Below, in pieces: positions 40,174 to 48,782 of a DNA stretch of 64,000 nt. Location of the stretch: assembly GCF_014656195.1 (NCBI RefSeq), contig NZ_BNBY01000018.1:71375-135374 (forward strand), given 5' to 3'. A program made the translations under genes and the position numbers. A model generated the notes under the pieces. That model was not told the DNA's origin. It made no database searches and saw only the letters and a list, made by a program, of their open reading frames with translations. This DNA is from Kitasatospora xanthocidica. GTDB lineage: Bacteria > Actinomycetota > Actinomycetes > Streptomycetales > Streptomycetaceae. Position 1 is the stretch's first letter. Each line of letters starts with the position of its first letter.

Positions 40174-42657
40174 CTACGCGCCCCAGGCCTCGAACTCGTA
40201 GACGCGGGCGGCCGGGTCCGTGGTCTGGGTCGGCTTGGTGACCACCAGCCGAACGTAGCGGGCGGTCGTGTTCACCGGGTGCGTGGTCGTGCCGGCGGTG
40301 TTGCCGGTGACGGACGCGACCGTCGTCCAGGGGTCGGTGGTGTTCGACCGGACCTGGACGGAGAAGTCCCGGGTGTTGTACGAGGAGCTCTCACCGCCGG
40401 CCGAGGCGTGCTTGACCACGAACTTGGACAGTCGCTTCGCCGAACCGAGGTCCACCTCGAGCCACTTGGCGGAGCTCAGGGTGCACCACTTGTCGCTGGT
40501 GCCGCCGCTGACGCTGCCGTTGACGGCCTTGGCCGCCCCTTCGTTGGTGTTGCACTGGCCGGAGGCGGTGGCCGGGCGGTTCAGCGCCAGGTTGGTCGAG
40601 GCCGGCGGGGTCGTGGTCCAACTCACGGTCGTGGAAGCCGCGTTGGACCGCCCGTAGGTGGTGGACACCGCTTCCACGTCCAGCGTGGTGGCGCTCTCGG
40701 TGCCGGCCCGGTCGAGCCGCCCGACGAAGTAGGCGTCGTTGGGCGTCGCGCCGAGGAAGGTCCGGCTGCCGTCGGCGTTGCGCCGGTACACCTCGTAGTG
40801 GTGGACGTTGCCGCCGGGCGCCGCCGTCCAGGACAGCCGCAGCGACTGGCTGCTGCCCGCCGTCACGTCGCTCGCACCGAGCACGGTCAGGCCGCTCGGC
40901 GCCGCTGGCTTCTCCACCGACCCGTCGTAGACGGCGACTTGGCCGACCCGGAGATCGTACGAGGGGGCGGCCCCTTCGACCCGCAGGGCGATCTGGGCTA
41001 TCGTGCGGCCCGCGTACGGGGAGAGGTCGAGGGAGTGCCGCTCCCACCCGGTGCCGGAGTCGGCGCCGACGTCGATCGTGGTGTAGGTGTTCGGCGCGTC
41101 GGTGAACGCGACGGCCGCCTTGAGCCCGGTGGGCCCGGCGGCCGGGGTCTTGACCACCAGGTCCAGCTTGGTGGTCGCCGCGACCGGCAGCTTGGTCTGG
41201 TACAGCCGCACGGTGTTGGCGGCGTCGAGGGTGCCGGTCAGCCGCAGCGAGGAGCCGCCCTGGTAGGCGTCGGTGAAGTCGACGGACGGGGTGAGCTTGC
41301 TGCCGGCCGAGTCGACCACCCAGCGGTAGGTGGGCGGGACGTCCTGGAGCGACAGGTTGTTCCAGCCGCCGGTGGCGACCCGGGTGCCGCCCGCGTTGTA
41401 GAAGTCGCCCTGCCCGGTGGAGAAGTTGGTGACGAAGGGCTTGGCGGTGATCGGCGAGGACTCGGCGACGTAGCCGGCCAGGCCGGGCCAGCTCGACGAG
41501 AGGTCGGTCCGGGACGGGTCGTTGTTGGCGCCGACCCAGTAGCGGGAGTCCTTGGCGTAGAAGTCGGCGCGGTCGGTGGCGGACTTCCAGGTCCACTCGG
41601 GGCGGTAGAGGCCGAGCGAGGTGGTGTGCGGCTTGCCGGTGGGGAAGAGGGTGTTCCAGTCCACGCCGGTGTTGTAGCCGTTGGCCTCGGTGTCGATGCC
41701 GGAGTAGAGGTCGTACTCGCTGCGGCCGAGCTGCCGGGCGAGCGTCCGGGAGGAGTTCAGTCCGCTCGCCGACCAGCCGAAGTTCAGGAACATCGAGTCC
41801 GAGACGCGCTTCGAACCGTCCTGCAGGAAGGGCGAGTTGGCCGAGGTCAGGGCGTTCTGCCAGTCGACCGCGCCGTCGGTGGTCATCGCGTCGTACCACA
41901 TGAACTCGGTGCCGCTCTGCGCCTTGGTGTACTGCATCAGGTTGCGCAGCTCGCCGGCCAGGGCCGAATCGCCGCCGCCGGTCTCCTGGTTGATGAACCA
42001 GCCGTCGAAGCCGTAGTACTGCGCGGCCTGGGCGAGCTTGTCGGCGACGGGGTAGCGGCTGCCGGACTTCTGGACGAAGTCGCGCACCCACTGGAGCTGG
42101 CCGCCGTACGCGCCGGGCGGGAAGAAGACGGTGCCGTAGACCTTGACGCCGTTGCGGTGGGCCGCGTCGATGACGGTCGGGTTGGGGGCGAGGATCAGGC
42201 CCTCCCCGGCCGAACCGCCCCAGAACACCAGCTTGTCGACGTACTGCCAGTAGCCGAAGGCGTAGTAGTTGGGGTCGGCGGAGCCCTGCGAGGGGTTGTC
42301 GGAGGTGGGGCCGAAGGAGACCAGCGAGGCGATCTTGCCCTCGCCGGTGCGGGCGTTGGGGTTGGCCTTGAGCGCCGGGTCGCTGGTGCGCGGCTGGAGC
42401 GGGACGCGGGAACGGTTGAAGCGGGCGTCCGGGTCGGTGGCCGGGTCCCAGTTCAGGATCGTGCTGGGGTACCAGTACGAGGCGAAGGGCTGGCTGCCCG
42501 GGCCGGCCGTGGCGGCGGTGCCGCCGGCGGCTGCCGAGTCGGCGGGGGAAGCCGGTGCGGCGGCCGGTCTCGGTTCGGCCCGGGCCGCGGGGGCGGTGGT
42601 GGTCAGTGCGGCCGTCGTGAGGACGGCGCCGAGCAGCAGGGGGAGGCGTCGTGACAT
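40174..42657 (-). CDS. Secreted GH85 endo-beta-N-acetylglucosaminidase
   Basis: Predicted 827-residue extracellular enzyme that cuts between the two GlcNAc residues of the N-glycan core, releasing the glycan from protein. Signal peptide residues 1-27 (RLPLLLGAVLTTAALTTTAP, cleavage near ARA). The GH85 catalytic domain covers about 55-420, with the essential N223 and E225 in DGWFINQETGGGDS. A beta-sandwich and a fibronectin-like region follow, and residues about 690-827 form an F5/8-type (CBM32-like) sugar-binding domain starting LALNRPATASGQCNTNEGAA. The ATG at 42657 has GGAG 8 nt upstream. A LacI-type operator lies 157 bp upstream. It is the only secreted glycosidase of the locus, so it acts first. 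Confidence 0.92.
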   Translation of the reverse strand: MSRRLPLLLGAVLTTAALTTTAPAARAEPRPAAAPASPADSAAAGGTAATAGPGSQPFASYWYPSTILNWDPATDPDARFNRSRVPLQPRTSDPALKANPNARTGEGKIASLVSFGPTSDNPSQGSADPNYYAFGYWQYVDKLVFWGGSAGEGLILAPNPTVIDAAHRNGVKVYGTVFFPPGAYGGQLQWVRDFVQKSGSRYPVADKLAQAAQYYGFDGWFINQETGGGDSALAGELRNLMQYTKAQSGTEFMWYDAMTTDGAVDWQNALTSANSPFLQDGSKRVSDSMFLNFGWSASGLNSSRTLARQLGRSEYDLYSGIDTEANGYNTGVDWNTLFPTGKPHTTSLGLYRPEWTWKSATDRADFYAKDSRYWVGANNDPSRTDLSSSWPGLAGYVAESSPITAKPFVTNFSTGQGDFYNAGGTRVATGGWNNLSLQDVPPTYRWVVDSAGSKLTPSVDFTDAYQGGSSLRLTGTLDAANTVRLYQTKLPVAATTKLDLVVKTPAAGPTGLKAAVAFTDAPNTYTTIDVGADSGTGWERHSLDLSPYAGRTIAQIALRVEGAAPSYDLRVGQVAVYDGSVEKPAAPSGLTVLGASDVTAGSSQSLRLSWTAAPGGNVHHYEVYRRNADGSRTFLGATPNDAYFVGRLDRAGTESATTLDVEAVSTTYGRSNAASTTVSWTTTPPASTNLALNRPATASGQCNTNEGAAKAVNGSVSGGTSDKWCTLSSAKWLEVDLGSAKRLSKFVVKHASAGGESSSYNTRDFSVQVRSNTTDPWTTVASVTGNTAGTTTHPVNTTARYVRLVVTKPTQTTDPAARVYEFEAWGA

Positions 42658-42813
42658 GCGGTGGCTCCGATCGAGCGGAGGAGGTGGGGGCGGGCCCGCC
42701 GGCAGCGGCGGGCCCGCCCGGGTGCATGCGGGCGTGGCGGTGCTCATCGAGGGGAATTCAACGAACATGACAACGAGCGGTGCACAGGACCGGACCCCCT
42801 CGGCGCAGCGAGG

Positions 42814-42827
42814 CTAAACCGGTTCAG
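42814..42827. promoter_or_regulatory. LacI-family operator upstream of GH85 gene
   Basis: CTAAACCGGTTCAG is an almost perfect palindrome of the LacI type with central CG. It matches the site at 43955 in 12 of 14 positions and overlaps the last codons and stop of the lacI gene itself, 157 bp upstream of the GH85 start. Confidence 0.75.
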
Positions 42828-43896
42828 AACCGCTGTCAACGACTCGCGCGGCAACCACACCGGCCGGTGCGGACGACGCGGCACCGGGCGGTGCGGTGGA
42901 CTCCCGCACGGTCAGCCGCGGCGTGGGCATCTGCAGGTCGCGCCCGGGCCCGGCCCCGTCCAGCGCCTCCAGCAGGCTGCGGGCGACCTGCTCGCCGAGC
43001 GCGAAGGTGTCCCGGCTGAGCGCGGTCAGCGGCGGGTGGACGATCCGGGCGAGCACCGAGTCGTCGAAGGAGACGATCGAGAGCTCGCCGGGCACCGCGA
43101 CGCCCATCTCCCCGGCCACGCCGAGCCCGGCGACGGCCATCACGTCGCTGTCGTAGACGATCGCGGTGGGCCGCCTGGCGCGGGAGAGCAGGGTGCGGGT
43201 GGCGGCCGCGCCCTCGGCGTCGCTGAAGTCGGTGGGCACCGACACGGCCTCCTCCAGGCCGAGCCGGCGCGAGGCGTCGCGCAGGGCGCGGATCCGCCGC
43301 TGGGTGTGCTGGAAGTGCGGCAGCCCGGCCAGGTGGGCGATCCGGCGGTGCCCGATGGCGGCCAGGTAGTCGACGATGGAGAGCATCGCCTCCCGGTCGT
43401 CGGCCCAGATCCGCAGCTGGTTGCCGCCCTTGCCGGGCCCGCCCAGCACGACGGCGGGCAGCCCGAGCTCGTCCAGCACCGGCAGCCGCGGGTCCTTGAC
43501 CTGCAGGTCGACCACGATGAAGCCGTCGACCCGGTGTTCGGAGGCCCAGCGGCGGTAGACCTCGATCTCCGCGGCGGTGTCCTCGACCACCATCAGGTGC
43601 ATCGCGACGGAGCCCACCGAGAGCACCGCCTGCAGCCCGGAGAGCAGGTGGCTGAAGAACGGCTCGACGCCGATGGTGCGGGCCGGGCGGGCGATCACCA
43701 GCCCGACGGCGTCGGCCCGGGCGCCGCCGAGGGCGCGGGCGGCGCTGTGCGGGCGCCAGTTCATCTCCTCGGCGACCCGCAGGATCCGGTCCCTGGTCGC
43801 CTCGCTCACGCCCGGGCGGCCGTTGAGCGCGAAGGAAACCGCGCCCTTGGAGACACCGGCCTGGCGGGCGATGTCGGCGATCGTCGGTCTGCCCAC
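42814..43896 (-). CDS. LacI-family repressor of the N-glycan locus
   Basis: Predicted 360-residue repressor. The N-terminal helix-turn-helix reads TIADIARQAGVSKGAVSFAL with the hinge RPHSAARALGG, and the rest is a periplasmic-binding-protein-like effector domain. GTG at 43896 is preferred because GAGAGGAG lies 9 nt upstream and the protein then begins like its relatives (GRPTIADIA); an ATG at 43920 lacks a ribosome site. Two operator-like palindromes (42814 and 43955) flank the gene, upstream of the GH85 gene and of the ABC importer, so it probably represses both until a glycan fragment binds. Its stop codon is part of the first operator. Confidence 0.88.
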   Translation of the reverse strand: MGRPTIADIARQAGVSKGAVSFALNGRPGVSEATRDRILRVAEEMNWRPHSAARALGGARADAVGLVIARPARTIGVEPFFSHLLSGLQAVLSVGSVAMHLMVVEDTAAEIEVYRRWASEHRVDGFIVVDLQVKDPRLPVLDELGLPAVVLGGPGKGGNQLRIWADDREAMLSIVDYLAAIGHRRIAHLAGLPHFQHTQRRIRALRDASRRLGLEEAVSVPTDFSDAEGAAATRTLLSRARRPTAIVYDSDVMAVAGLGVAGEMGVAVPGELSIVSFDDSVLARIVHPPLTALSRDTFALGEQVARSLLEALDGAGPGRDLQMPTPRLTVRESTAPPGAASSAPAGVVAARVVDSGSEPV

Positions 43897-43954
43897 AGGA
43901 CCCGACTCCTCTCTTGACATCCAAGTTTAGGCGGGAGCATAGTCCCTGCCAGAG

Positions 43955-43968
43955 CTAGACCGGTTTAG
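43955..43968. promoter_or_regulatory. LacI-family operator upstream of ABC importer
   Basis: CTAGACCGGTTTAG has the palindromic core ACCGGT and differs from the site at 42814 at 2 positions. It lies between the divergent lacI gene and the binding-protein gene, 184 bp before the latter's ATG. A related half-site CAAGTTTAG lies at 43922-43930. Confidence 0.75.
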
Positions 43969-44059
43969 TTAGCCATGTTCCGGAATGCGGCACAAGCCCC
44001 GTCGGCGGCCACGTCGCAGCGCTGCCTGCGGCCCTCTCGGCAGCCGTGCCGACAGCCCT

Positions 44060-44077
44060 GCCGACAGCCGTGTCGGC
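44060..44077 (+). other. Hairpin in the 5' region of the binding-protein gene
   Basis: GCCGACA (44060-44066) pairs with TGTCGGC (44071-44077) across a GCCG loop, 75 bp before the ATG. The surrounding sequence repeats GCCGACAGCC, so alternative pairings exist. It may stabilise or tune the mRNA. Confidence 0.4.
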
Positions 44078-44151
44078 AAGGACCCGACGGACCCGAGCAC
44101 CCCCCGAGCTCAGCACGATCCCCCACCCACCCTCAGGACCGGGAGACCCTC

Positions 44152-45441
44152 ATGCGCAGAATCTGGGCGGCACTGACGACAACGGCCTTCACCGCGGCCG
44201 CGCTCACCGGCTGCGGACTCGGCTCCGGCGACACCAAGAACAGCGACAGCGTGGCGAGCGCGGCCGCCACCGGCGAGGTCAAGGGCAAGGTCTCGCTCCA
44301 GACCTGGGCGCTCAAGCCGAAGTTCACCGACTACATGCAGGGGGTGATCGACGGCTTCAAGAAGAAGTACCCCGGTGTCGAGGTCGAGTGGCTCGACCAG
44401 CCCGGCGAGGGGTACTCCGACAAGGTGCTCAGCCAGGCCGCCGCCGGCACCCTGCCCGACGTGGTCAACCTCCCGCCCGACTTCGCCCTCCCGCTCGCGA
44501 GGAAGGACCTCCTGCTGGACGTCGCCAAGGCCGACCCGAAGCTCGCCGAGGAGTACGTCGCCGGCGGCGTCGACGCCTACCGCTTCGTCGGACAGCAGGG
44601 CACCTTCGGCTACCCCTGGTACCTCAACACCGATGTGAACTACTGGAATTCGGAACTCCTCACGAAGTACGGCCTGGACCCGAAGAAGCCCCCGACCTCC
44701 CTGGACGAACTCATCGCCCAGGCCCGGGTGATGAAGGAGAAGTCCGGCGGCCAGACCTATCTGATGAGCCGCAAACCGGGCATCGGCGACCTCTACAACG
44801 CCGGTGTGAAGATCATGTCCGACGACGGCCGGACCTTCACCTTCAACACCCCCGAGGCCGCCGCGCTGCTCGACAAGTACCGCGACGCCTTCAAGGACGG
44901 CCTGCTCCCCAAGGACGTGCTGACCAACACCTACGCCGGCAACTCCAAGCTGTTCAACGCGGGCACCGCCGCCTGGACCACCGCCGGCGCCAACCACATC
45001 ACCAGCCTCGCCGTCGACAACCCGACCCTCGCCCCGAAGGTCGTCCCCTCCCCCGCGCTGGACACCCCGCCGCTGTACGTCCAGGGCGTGTCCATCCCGA
45101 AGAGCACCAAGAACCCGGCCGCCGCGGTCGCCCTGGCCCGCTGGGTCACCAACGCCGAGAACCAGGCCGCCTTCGCCCACCTGACCAGCATCTTCCCGTC
45201 CACCAAGGCCTCGGCCGGGGACCCGTTCTTCAGCAAGAGCGACGGCACCAACGCGGGCGACGCCAAGGTCATCGCCTTCGCCTCGCTGGCCAAGGCCAAG
45301 CTGATCCAGCCCGTCCAGGTCGACGACGCGATGAGCACCGTCATCAACCAGCAGATCGCCCTGGCCATCAGCGGCGACGCGAGCTCCAAGCAGGCGCTGG
45401 ACACCGCCGTGGAGCAGTGCAACAGGCTGCTCAAGGGCTGA
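44152..45441 (+). CDS. Sugar ABC transporter substrate-binding lipoprotein
   Basis: Predicted 429-residue extracellular binding protein of a CUT1-type sugar importer. The signal peptide ends in the lipobox LTGC (Cys21), so it is tethered to the membrane. The mature part is a class 1 binding fold with KVSLQTWALKPKFTDYMQGV, GFKKKYPGVEVEWLDQPGEG and LPDVVNLPPDFALPLA. In the N-glycan setting it should bind the GH85 product (a high-mannose or complex oligosaccharide). ATG at 44152 has GGGAGA 5 nt upstream; the frame is open from 43975. It starts the plus-strand importer operon controlled by the operator at 43955. No ATPase is encoded here; a shared MsiK-type ATPase elsewhere would serve it. Confidence 0.9.
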   Translation: MRRIWAALTTTAFTAAALTGCGLGSGDTKNSDSVASAAATGEVKGKVSLQTWALKPKFTDYMQGVIDGFKKKYPGVEVEWLDQPGEGYSDKVLSQAAAGTLPDVVNLPPDFALPLARKDLLLDVAKADPKLAEEYVAGGVDAYRFVGQQGTFGYPWYLNTDVNYWNSELLTKYGLDPKKPPTSLDELIAQARVMKEKSGGQTYLMSRKPGIGDLYNAGVKIMSDDGRTFTFNTPEAAALLDKYRDAFKDGLLPKDVLTNTYAGNSKLFNAGTAAWTTAGANHITSLAVDNPTLAPKVVPSPALDTPPLYVQGVSIPKSTKNPAAAVALARWVTNAENQAAFAHLTSIFPSTKASAGDPFFSKSDGTNAGDAKVIAFASLAKAKLIQPVQVDDAMSTVINQQIALAISGDASSKQALDTAVEQCNRLLKG

Positions 45442-45519
45442 CCTCCGGACGTAGCCCCCCGGACGGACCTCCCCCGTCACAACCGTCAGACCCGTCACAC
45501 CCGGTACCGGCGGAACGGC

Positions 45520-45548
45520 GGAGCGGCGGGCCCCCTACCCGCCGCTCC
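45520..45548 (+). terminator. Stem-loop between binding protein and permease genes
   Basis: GGAGCGGCGGG (45520-45530) and CCCGCCGCTCC (45538-45548) form an 11-bp stem with a 7-nt loop in the 165-bp gap. Such stems commonly protect or terminate so that binding protein exceeds permease. A direct repeat GCTCCCGGGAAC follows immediately. Confidence 0.65.
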
Positions 45549-45606
45549 CGGGAACAGCGCTCCCGGGAACGACCCGCACCACCCCAGGCCCCAGGAAGGC
45601 ATCGGC

Positions 45607-46479
45607 ATGACCCACCGGCGTTGGTTCACCCCCTGGCTGCTCGCCGGGCCCGCGATCGTCTGGCTGGCCGTGTTCAACCTCTGGCCGGCCGTCAACACGG
45701 TGATCCTGTCCTTCACCAACGCCAAGCCGCTGGGCGGCGGGCGGTTCACCGGCCTGGAGAACTACGGCCGCCTCCTGGACGACGAACAGCTCGCCGACGC
45801 CCTGCTCAACAGCATCGTCTTCATGCTGGTCTGCCTGCCCCTGCTGACCGTGCTGCCACTGCTGCTGGCCCTGCTCGTCCAGCGGAAGATCCCCGGCATC
45901 ACCTTCTTCCGCACCGCGTTCTACACCCCGGTGATCGCCTCCGCCGTCGTGGTGGCGGTGGTCTGGGGCTGGGTGCTGGACGACCGCGGGCTGGTCAACG
46001 GCCTGCTCCGGCAGACCGGGCTGGCCGGCTCCCCGGTCTCCTTCCTCACCGACCGCTGGCTGCTGCTGTTCAGCGCGATCGCCCTGACCGTCTGGAAGGG
46101 CCTCGGCTACTACATGGTCATCTACCTGTCCGCCCTCGGGAACGTCCCGCGCGAACTGCACGAGGCGGCGGCGGTGGACGGCGCCGGGTCGGTGCGCCGG
46201 TTCTGGCACATCACCCTGCCCGGGGTGCGGCCCACCATGATCCTCATCTCGGCGCTGATCTCGGTGAGTTCGCTGCGCGTCTTCTCCGAGCTGTACGTGC
46301 TCTCCAACGGCCAGGGCGGCCCCGGCGGGCGGGACATGTCGGTGGTGATGCTGATCCAGATGTACAGCCGCGGCTTCAACGGCCACCTCGGCTACGCCTC
46401 GGCGCTCAGCCTGCTGCTGTTCCTCGTCACCCTCGGCCCGATGCTGTTCCTGATGCGCCTGAACCGGAAGGCGGCCTGA
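45607..46479 (+). CDS. Sugar ABC transporter permease (MalF type)
   Basis: Predicted 290-residue permease with six hydrophobic spans. The EAA loop that contacts the ATPase reads EAAAVDGAGSVRRFWHITLP. It begins PWLLAGPAIVWLAVFNLWPA, typical of MalF-type subunits. AGGAAGG lies 8 nt before the ATG. It pairs with the next gene as the membrane channel for imported oligosaccharide. Spacing to the second permease is 4 bp. Confidence 0.92.
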   Translation: MTHRRWFTPWLLAGPAIVWLAVFNLWPAVNTVILSFTNAKPLGGGRFTGLENYGRLLDDEQLADALLNSIVFMLVCLPLLTVLPLLLALLVQRKIPGITFFRTAFYTPVIASAVVVAVVWGWVLDDRGLVNGLLRQTGLAGSPVSFLTDRWLLLFSAIALTVWKGLGYYMVIYLSALGNVPRELHEAAAVDGAGSVRRFWHITLPGVRPTMILISALISVSSLRVFSELYVLSNGQGGPGGRDMSVVMLIQMYSRGFNGHLGYASALSLLLFLVTLGPMLFLMRLNRKAA

Positions 46480-46483
46480 ACCC

Positions 46484-47407
46484 GTGACCACCCTCCCGAC
46501 GAAGACGACCCCCCAGGGCGCCCAGGACACCACCGAGAAGACCAAGCACAGCAAGGCCACGAGGGGCGCCCGGGGCTTCAACACCCCCTCCCCCGGCGGC
46601 ATCGCCGTCCGCTACCTGCTCCTGCTGCTCGTCCTGCTCCTGGTCATCGGCCCGTTTCTGTGGCAGCTGTCCACCTCCCTCAAGGGCCCCGCCGAGGACG
46701 TCTACTCCCGCACCCCGGTCTTCCTGCCCGACCAGCCCACCCTCGACAACTACGGCAAGGTCGCCGACACCGTCCCGGTGTGGACCTACGCGCTCAACTC
46801 GGTGCTCGTCGCCGCGGTCTGCATCACCGGCAACGTGGTCGGCTGCACCCTGGCCGGCTACGCGCTCGCCCGGCTGCGCTTCCGCGGCGCCAGGCTCGTC
46901 CTCGGCCTGTTCCTCGCGACGCTCGTCCTGCCCGGCGAGGTCACCATCGTCTCCCAGTACGTGCTGGTGCGCGGCCTCGGCCTGGCCGACACCCTGGCCG
47001 GGGTGGCGCTGCCGGGCTCGATCGCCATGCTCAACGTGCTGCTGATGCGCACCGCCTTCGCCGCCGTGCCGGCCGAGCTCGACCAGGCCGCGCTGGTGGA
47101 CGGCGCCAACGTCTGGCAGCGGCTGTGGCACGTCGGCCTGCCCAACGTGCGCGGCATGATCAGCGTGATCGTGATCTTCACCTTCATCGGCGCCTGGGAC
47201 GACTTCCTCTGGCCGCTGATCGTGCTCAACGACCCGCAGAAGTACACCCTGACCGTCGGACTCCAGTACCTCAACGGCACCTTCTCCGCCAACCCCCGGC
47301 TGATCGCGGCCGGCACCATGATCGCCTTCCTGCCGATCGTCGTGGTGTTCGGCCTCTGCCAGCGCTTCTTCTTCAGAGGTGTCGAGGAGGGAGCCGTCAA
47401 GGGATAG
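46484..47407 (+). CDS. Carbohydrate ABC transporter permease (MalG type)
   Basis: Predicted 307-residue permease. A cytoplasmic Lys/Thr-rich start (about 1-40) precedes six spans. The EAA-type loop reads DQAALVDGANVWQRLWHVGLP. The start is GTG at 46484, 4 bp after the previous stop. With the MalF-type subunit and the lipoprotein it forms the importer; no ATPase gene follows, so a global MsiK-like ATPase is implied. The next gene, a GH5 enzyme, follows after 62 bp, so the operon probably continues. Confidence 0.92.
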   Translation: MTTLPTKTTPQGAQDTTEKTKHSKATRGARGFNTPSPGGIAVRYLLLLLVLLLVIGPFLWQLSTSLKGPAEDVYSRTPVFLPDQPTLDNYGKVADTVPVWTYALNSVLVAAVCITGNVVGCTLAGYALARLRFRGARLVLGLFLATLVLPGEVTIVSQYVLVRGLGLADTLAGVALPGSIAMLNVLLMRTAFAAVPAELDQAALVDGANVWQRLWHVGLPNVRGMISVIVIFTFIGAWDDFLWPLIVLNDPQKYTLTVGLQYLNGTFSANPRLIAAGTMIAFLPIVVVFGLCQRFFFRGVEEGAVKG

Positions 47408-47419
47408 CCCCGCCGGCCC

Positions 47420-47450
47420 GTACGCCCCGTACGCCCCCGTACGCCCCACC
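47420..47450. repeat. Tandem CGTACGCCCC repeat
   Basis: About three copies of CGTACGCCCC lie between the second permease gene and the GH5 gene. Confidence 0.6.
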
Positions 47451-47469
47451 GAGTCGAGGAAGCCCCCCG

Positions 47470-48726
47470 ATGACCACCGCCCCCCGCTTCGGCGTCAACT
47501 ACACCCCCAGCGTCGGCTGGTTCCACCACTGGCTCGACTTCGACCTCGACGCCGTGTGCGCCGACTTCGACTCCATCGCCGCCCTCGGTCTGGACCACGT
47601 CCGGGTCTTCCCGCTCTGGCCGGTGTTCCAGCCCAACCGCGCCCTGGTCCGCCCGCGCGCCGTCGAGCAGCTGACCGCCCTGGTGGACGCGGCCGGGGAG
47701 CGCGGGCTGGACGTCGCGGTGGACGGGCTGCAGGGTCACCTGTCGAGCTTCGACTTCCTGCCCTCCTGGACCCGGACCTGGCACCGGCGCAACCTCTTCA
47801 CCGACCCCGAGGTCGCCGACGGCCAGGCCGCCTACCTGCGCACCCTCGCCGGGGCGCTGCGCGAGCGGCCCAACTTCCTCGGGATGACGCTCGGCAACGA
47901 GATCAACCAGTTCTCCGGGGACCCGCACCCCGACCCGGACCGGGCCACCCCCGCCGAGGCCGAGGCCTGGCTGCGCCGGATGCTGGCGGCCTGCGAGACC
48001 GGCGCCCCCGGCCGGCTGCACCTGCACGCCTCCTACGACGCCGCCTGGTACCTGGACGGGCACCCGTTCACCCCCTGGCACTCGGCCCGGATCGGCGCCG
48101 CCACCGCCGTGCACTCCTGGGTGTTCAACGGCACCGCGCAGCGCTACGGCCCGCACTCCACGGCCACCGCGCAGCACGCCGCGTACCTGGTCGAGCTCTC
48201 CAAGGCCTGGGCGGACGACCCGGCCCGCCCGGTCTGGCTGCAGGAGGTCGGCGCGCCCGCCCCGCACATCGCCCCGGACGACGCGGCCCGCTTCACCGGC
48301 GCCACCGTCGAGGCCGTGCTGGACTGCCCGGACCTGTGGGGCGTCACCTGGTGGTGCTCGCACGACGTGGACCGCTCGCTCGCCGACTTCCCCGAACTCG
48401 AGTACAGCCTCGGCCTGTTGACCACCGACCGGAAGGTCAAACCGGCCGGCGCCCGGCTCGCCGAGGCCGCCGCCGAGGCCCGCCGCTCCTGGCGGCCGCC
48501 GAAGCCGCGCGGCACCGCCGTGGTGGTCGCCACCGGCGACGAGGTGACCTCGCCGAAGCGCTCGGTCTGCGGCCCCGGCGGCCCGGTGTACGAGGCGTTC
48601 ATGCGCCTCGCCGAGGCGGGTGCCCGCCCGACCGCCGTCCTCGCCGAACGCGCCGGGGACCGCGAGCACCTGGCCGCGCGCGGTATCACCGACGTGGTCC
48701 ACCCCTCCCACCTACGTTCTCTCTAG
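47470..48726 (+). CDS. GH5 glycosidase, probable beta-mannosidase
   Basis: Predicted 418-residue intracellular (beta/alpha)8 glycosidase. The acid/base Glu is E144 in GMTLGNEINQF and the nucleophile is E259 in VWLQEVGAP, in the right spacing for GH5. It has no signal peptide. The sequence start RFGVNYTPSVGWFHHWLDFD and its place between a glycan importer and an alpha-mannosidase point to the subgroup (GH5_18) that splits Man-beta-1,4-GlcNAc, the last step of N-glycan core breakdown; the subgroup is inferred, not tested. The last about 80 residues (KPRGTAVVVATGDEVTSPKR onward) are an extension after the barrel. Same operon as the importer. Confidence 0.82.
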   Translation: MTTAPRFGVNYTPSVGWFHHWLDFDLDAVCADFDSIAALGLDHVRVFPLWPVFQPNRALVRPRAVEQLTALVDAAGERGLDVAVDGLQGHLSSFDFLPSWTRTWHRRNLFTDPEVADGQAAYLRTLAGALRERPNFLGMTLGNEINQFSGDPHPDPDRATPAEAEAWLRRMLAACETGAPGRLHLHASYDAAWYLDGHPFTPWHSARIGAATAVHSWVFNGTAQRYGPHSTATAQHAAYLVELSKAWADDPARPVWLQEVGAPAPHIAPDDAARFTGATVEAVLDCPDLWGVTWWCSHDVDRSLADFPELEYSLGLLTTDRKVKPAGARLAEAAAEARRSWRPPKPRGTAVVVATGDEVTSPKRSVCGPGGPVYEAFMRLAEAGARPTAVLAERAGDREHLAARGITDVVHPSHLRSL

Positions 48727-48741
48727 ACGTACGTTCTCCCT
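48713..48741. repeat. Direct repeat TACGTTCTCYCT at the GH5/GH38 junction
   Basis: TACGTTCTCTCT (48713-48724) and TACGTTCTCCCT (48730-48741) lie 17 bp apart across the GH5 stop codon, 42-70 bp before the GH38 start. Confidence 0.5.
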
Positions 48742-48782
48742 GAACGCCGCTGTCCCTCAGCCACGCAACGGAGCCCGCTGAC

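Noticed and set aside
36076..42654. A 2192-codon open frame on the plus strand
   Set aside because: It is antisense to the GH38 and GH85 genes and has the Gly/Arg/Val-rich composition of a high-GC shadow frame; the minus-strand genes have full catalytic motifs.
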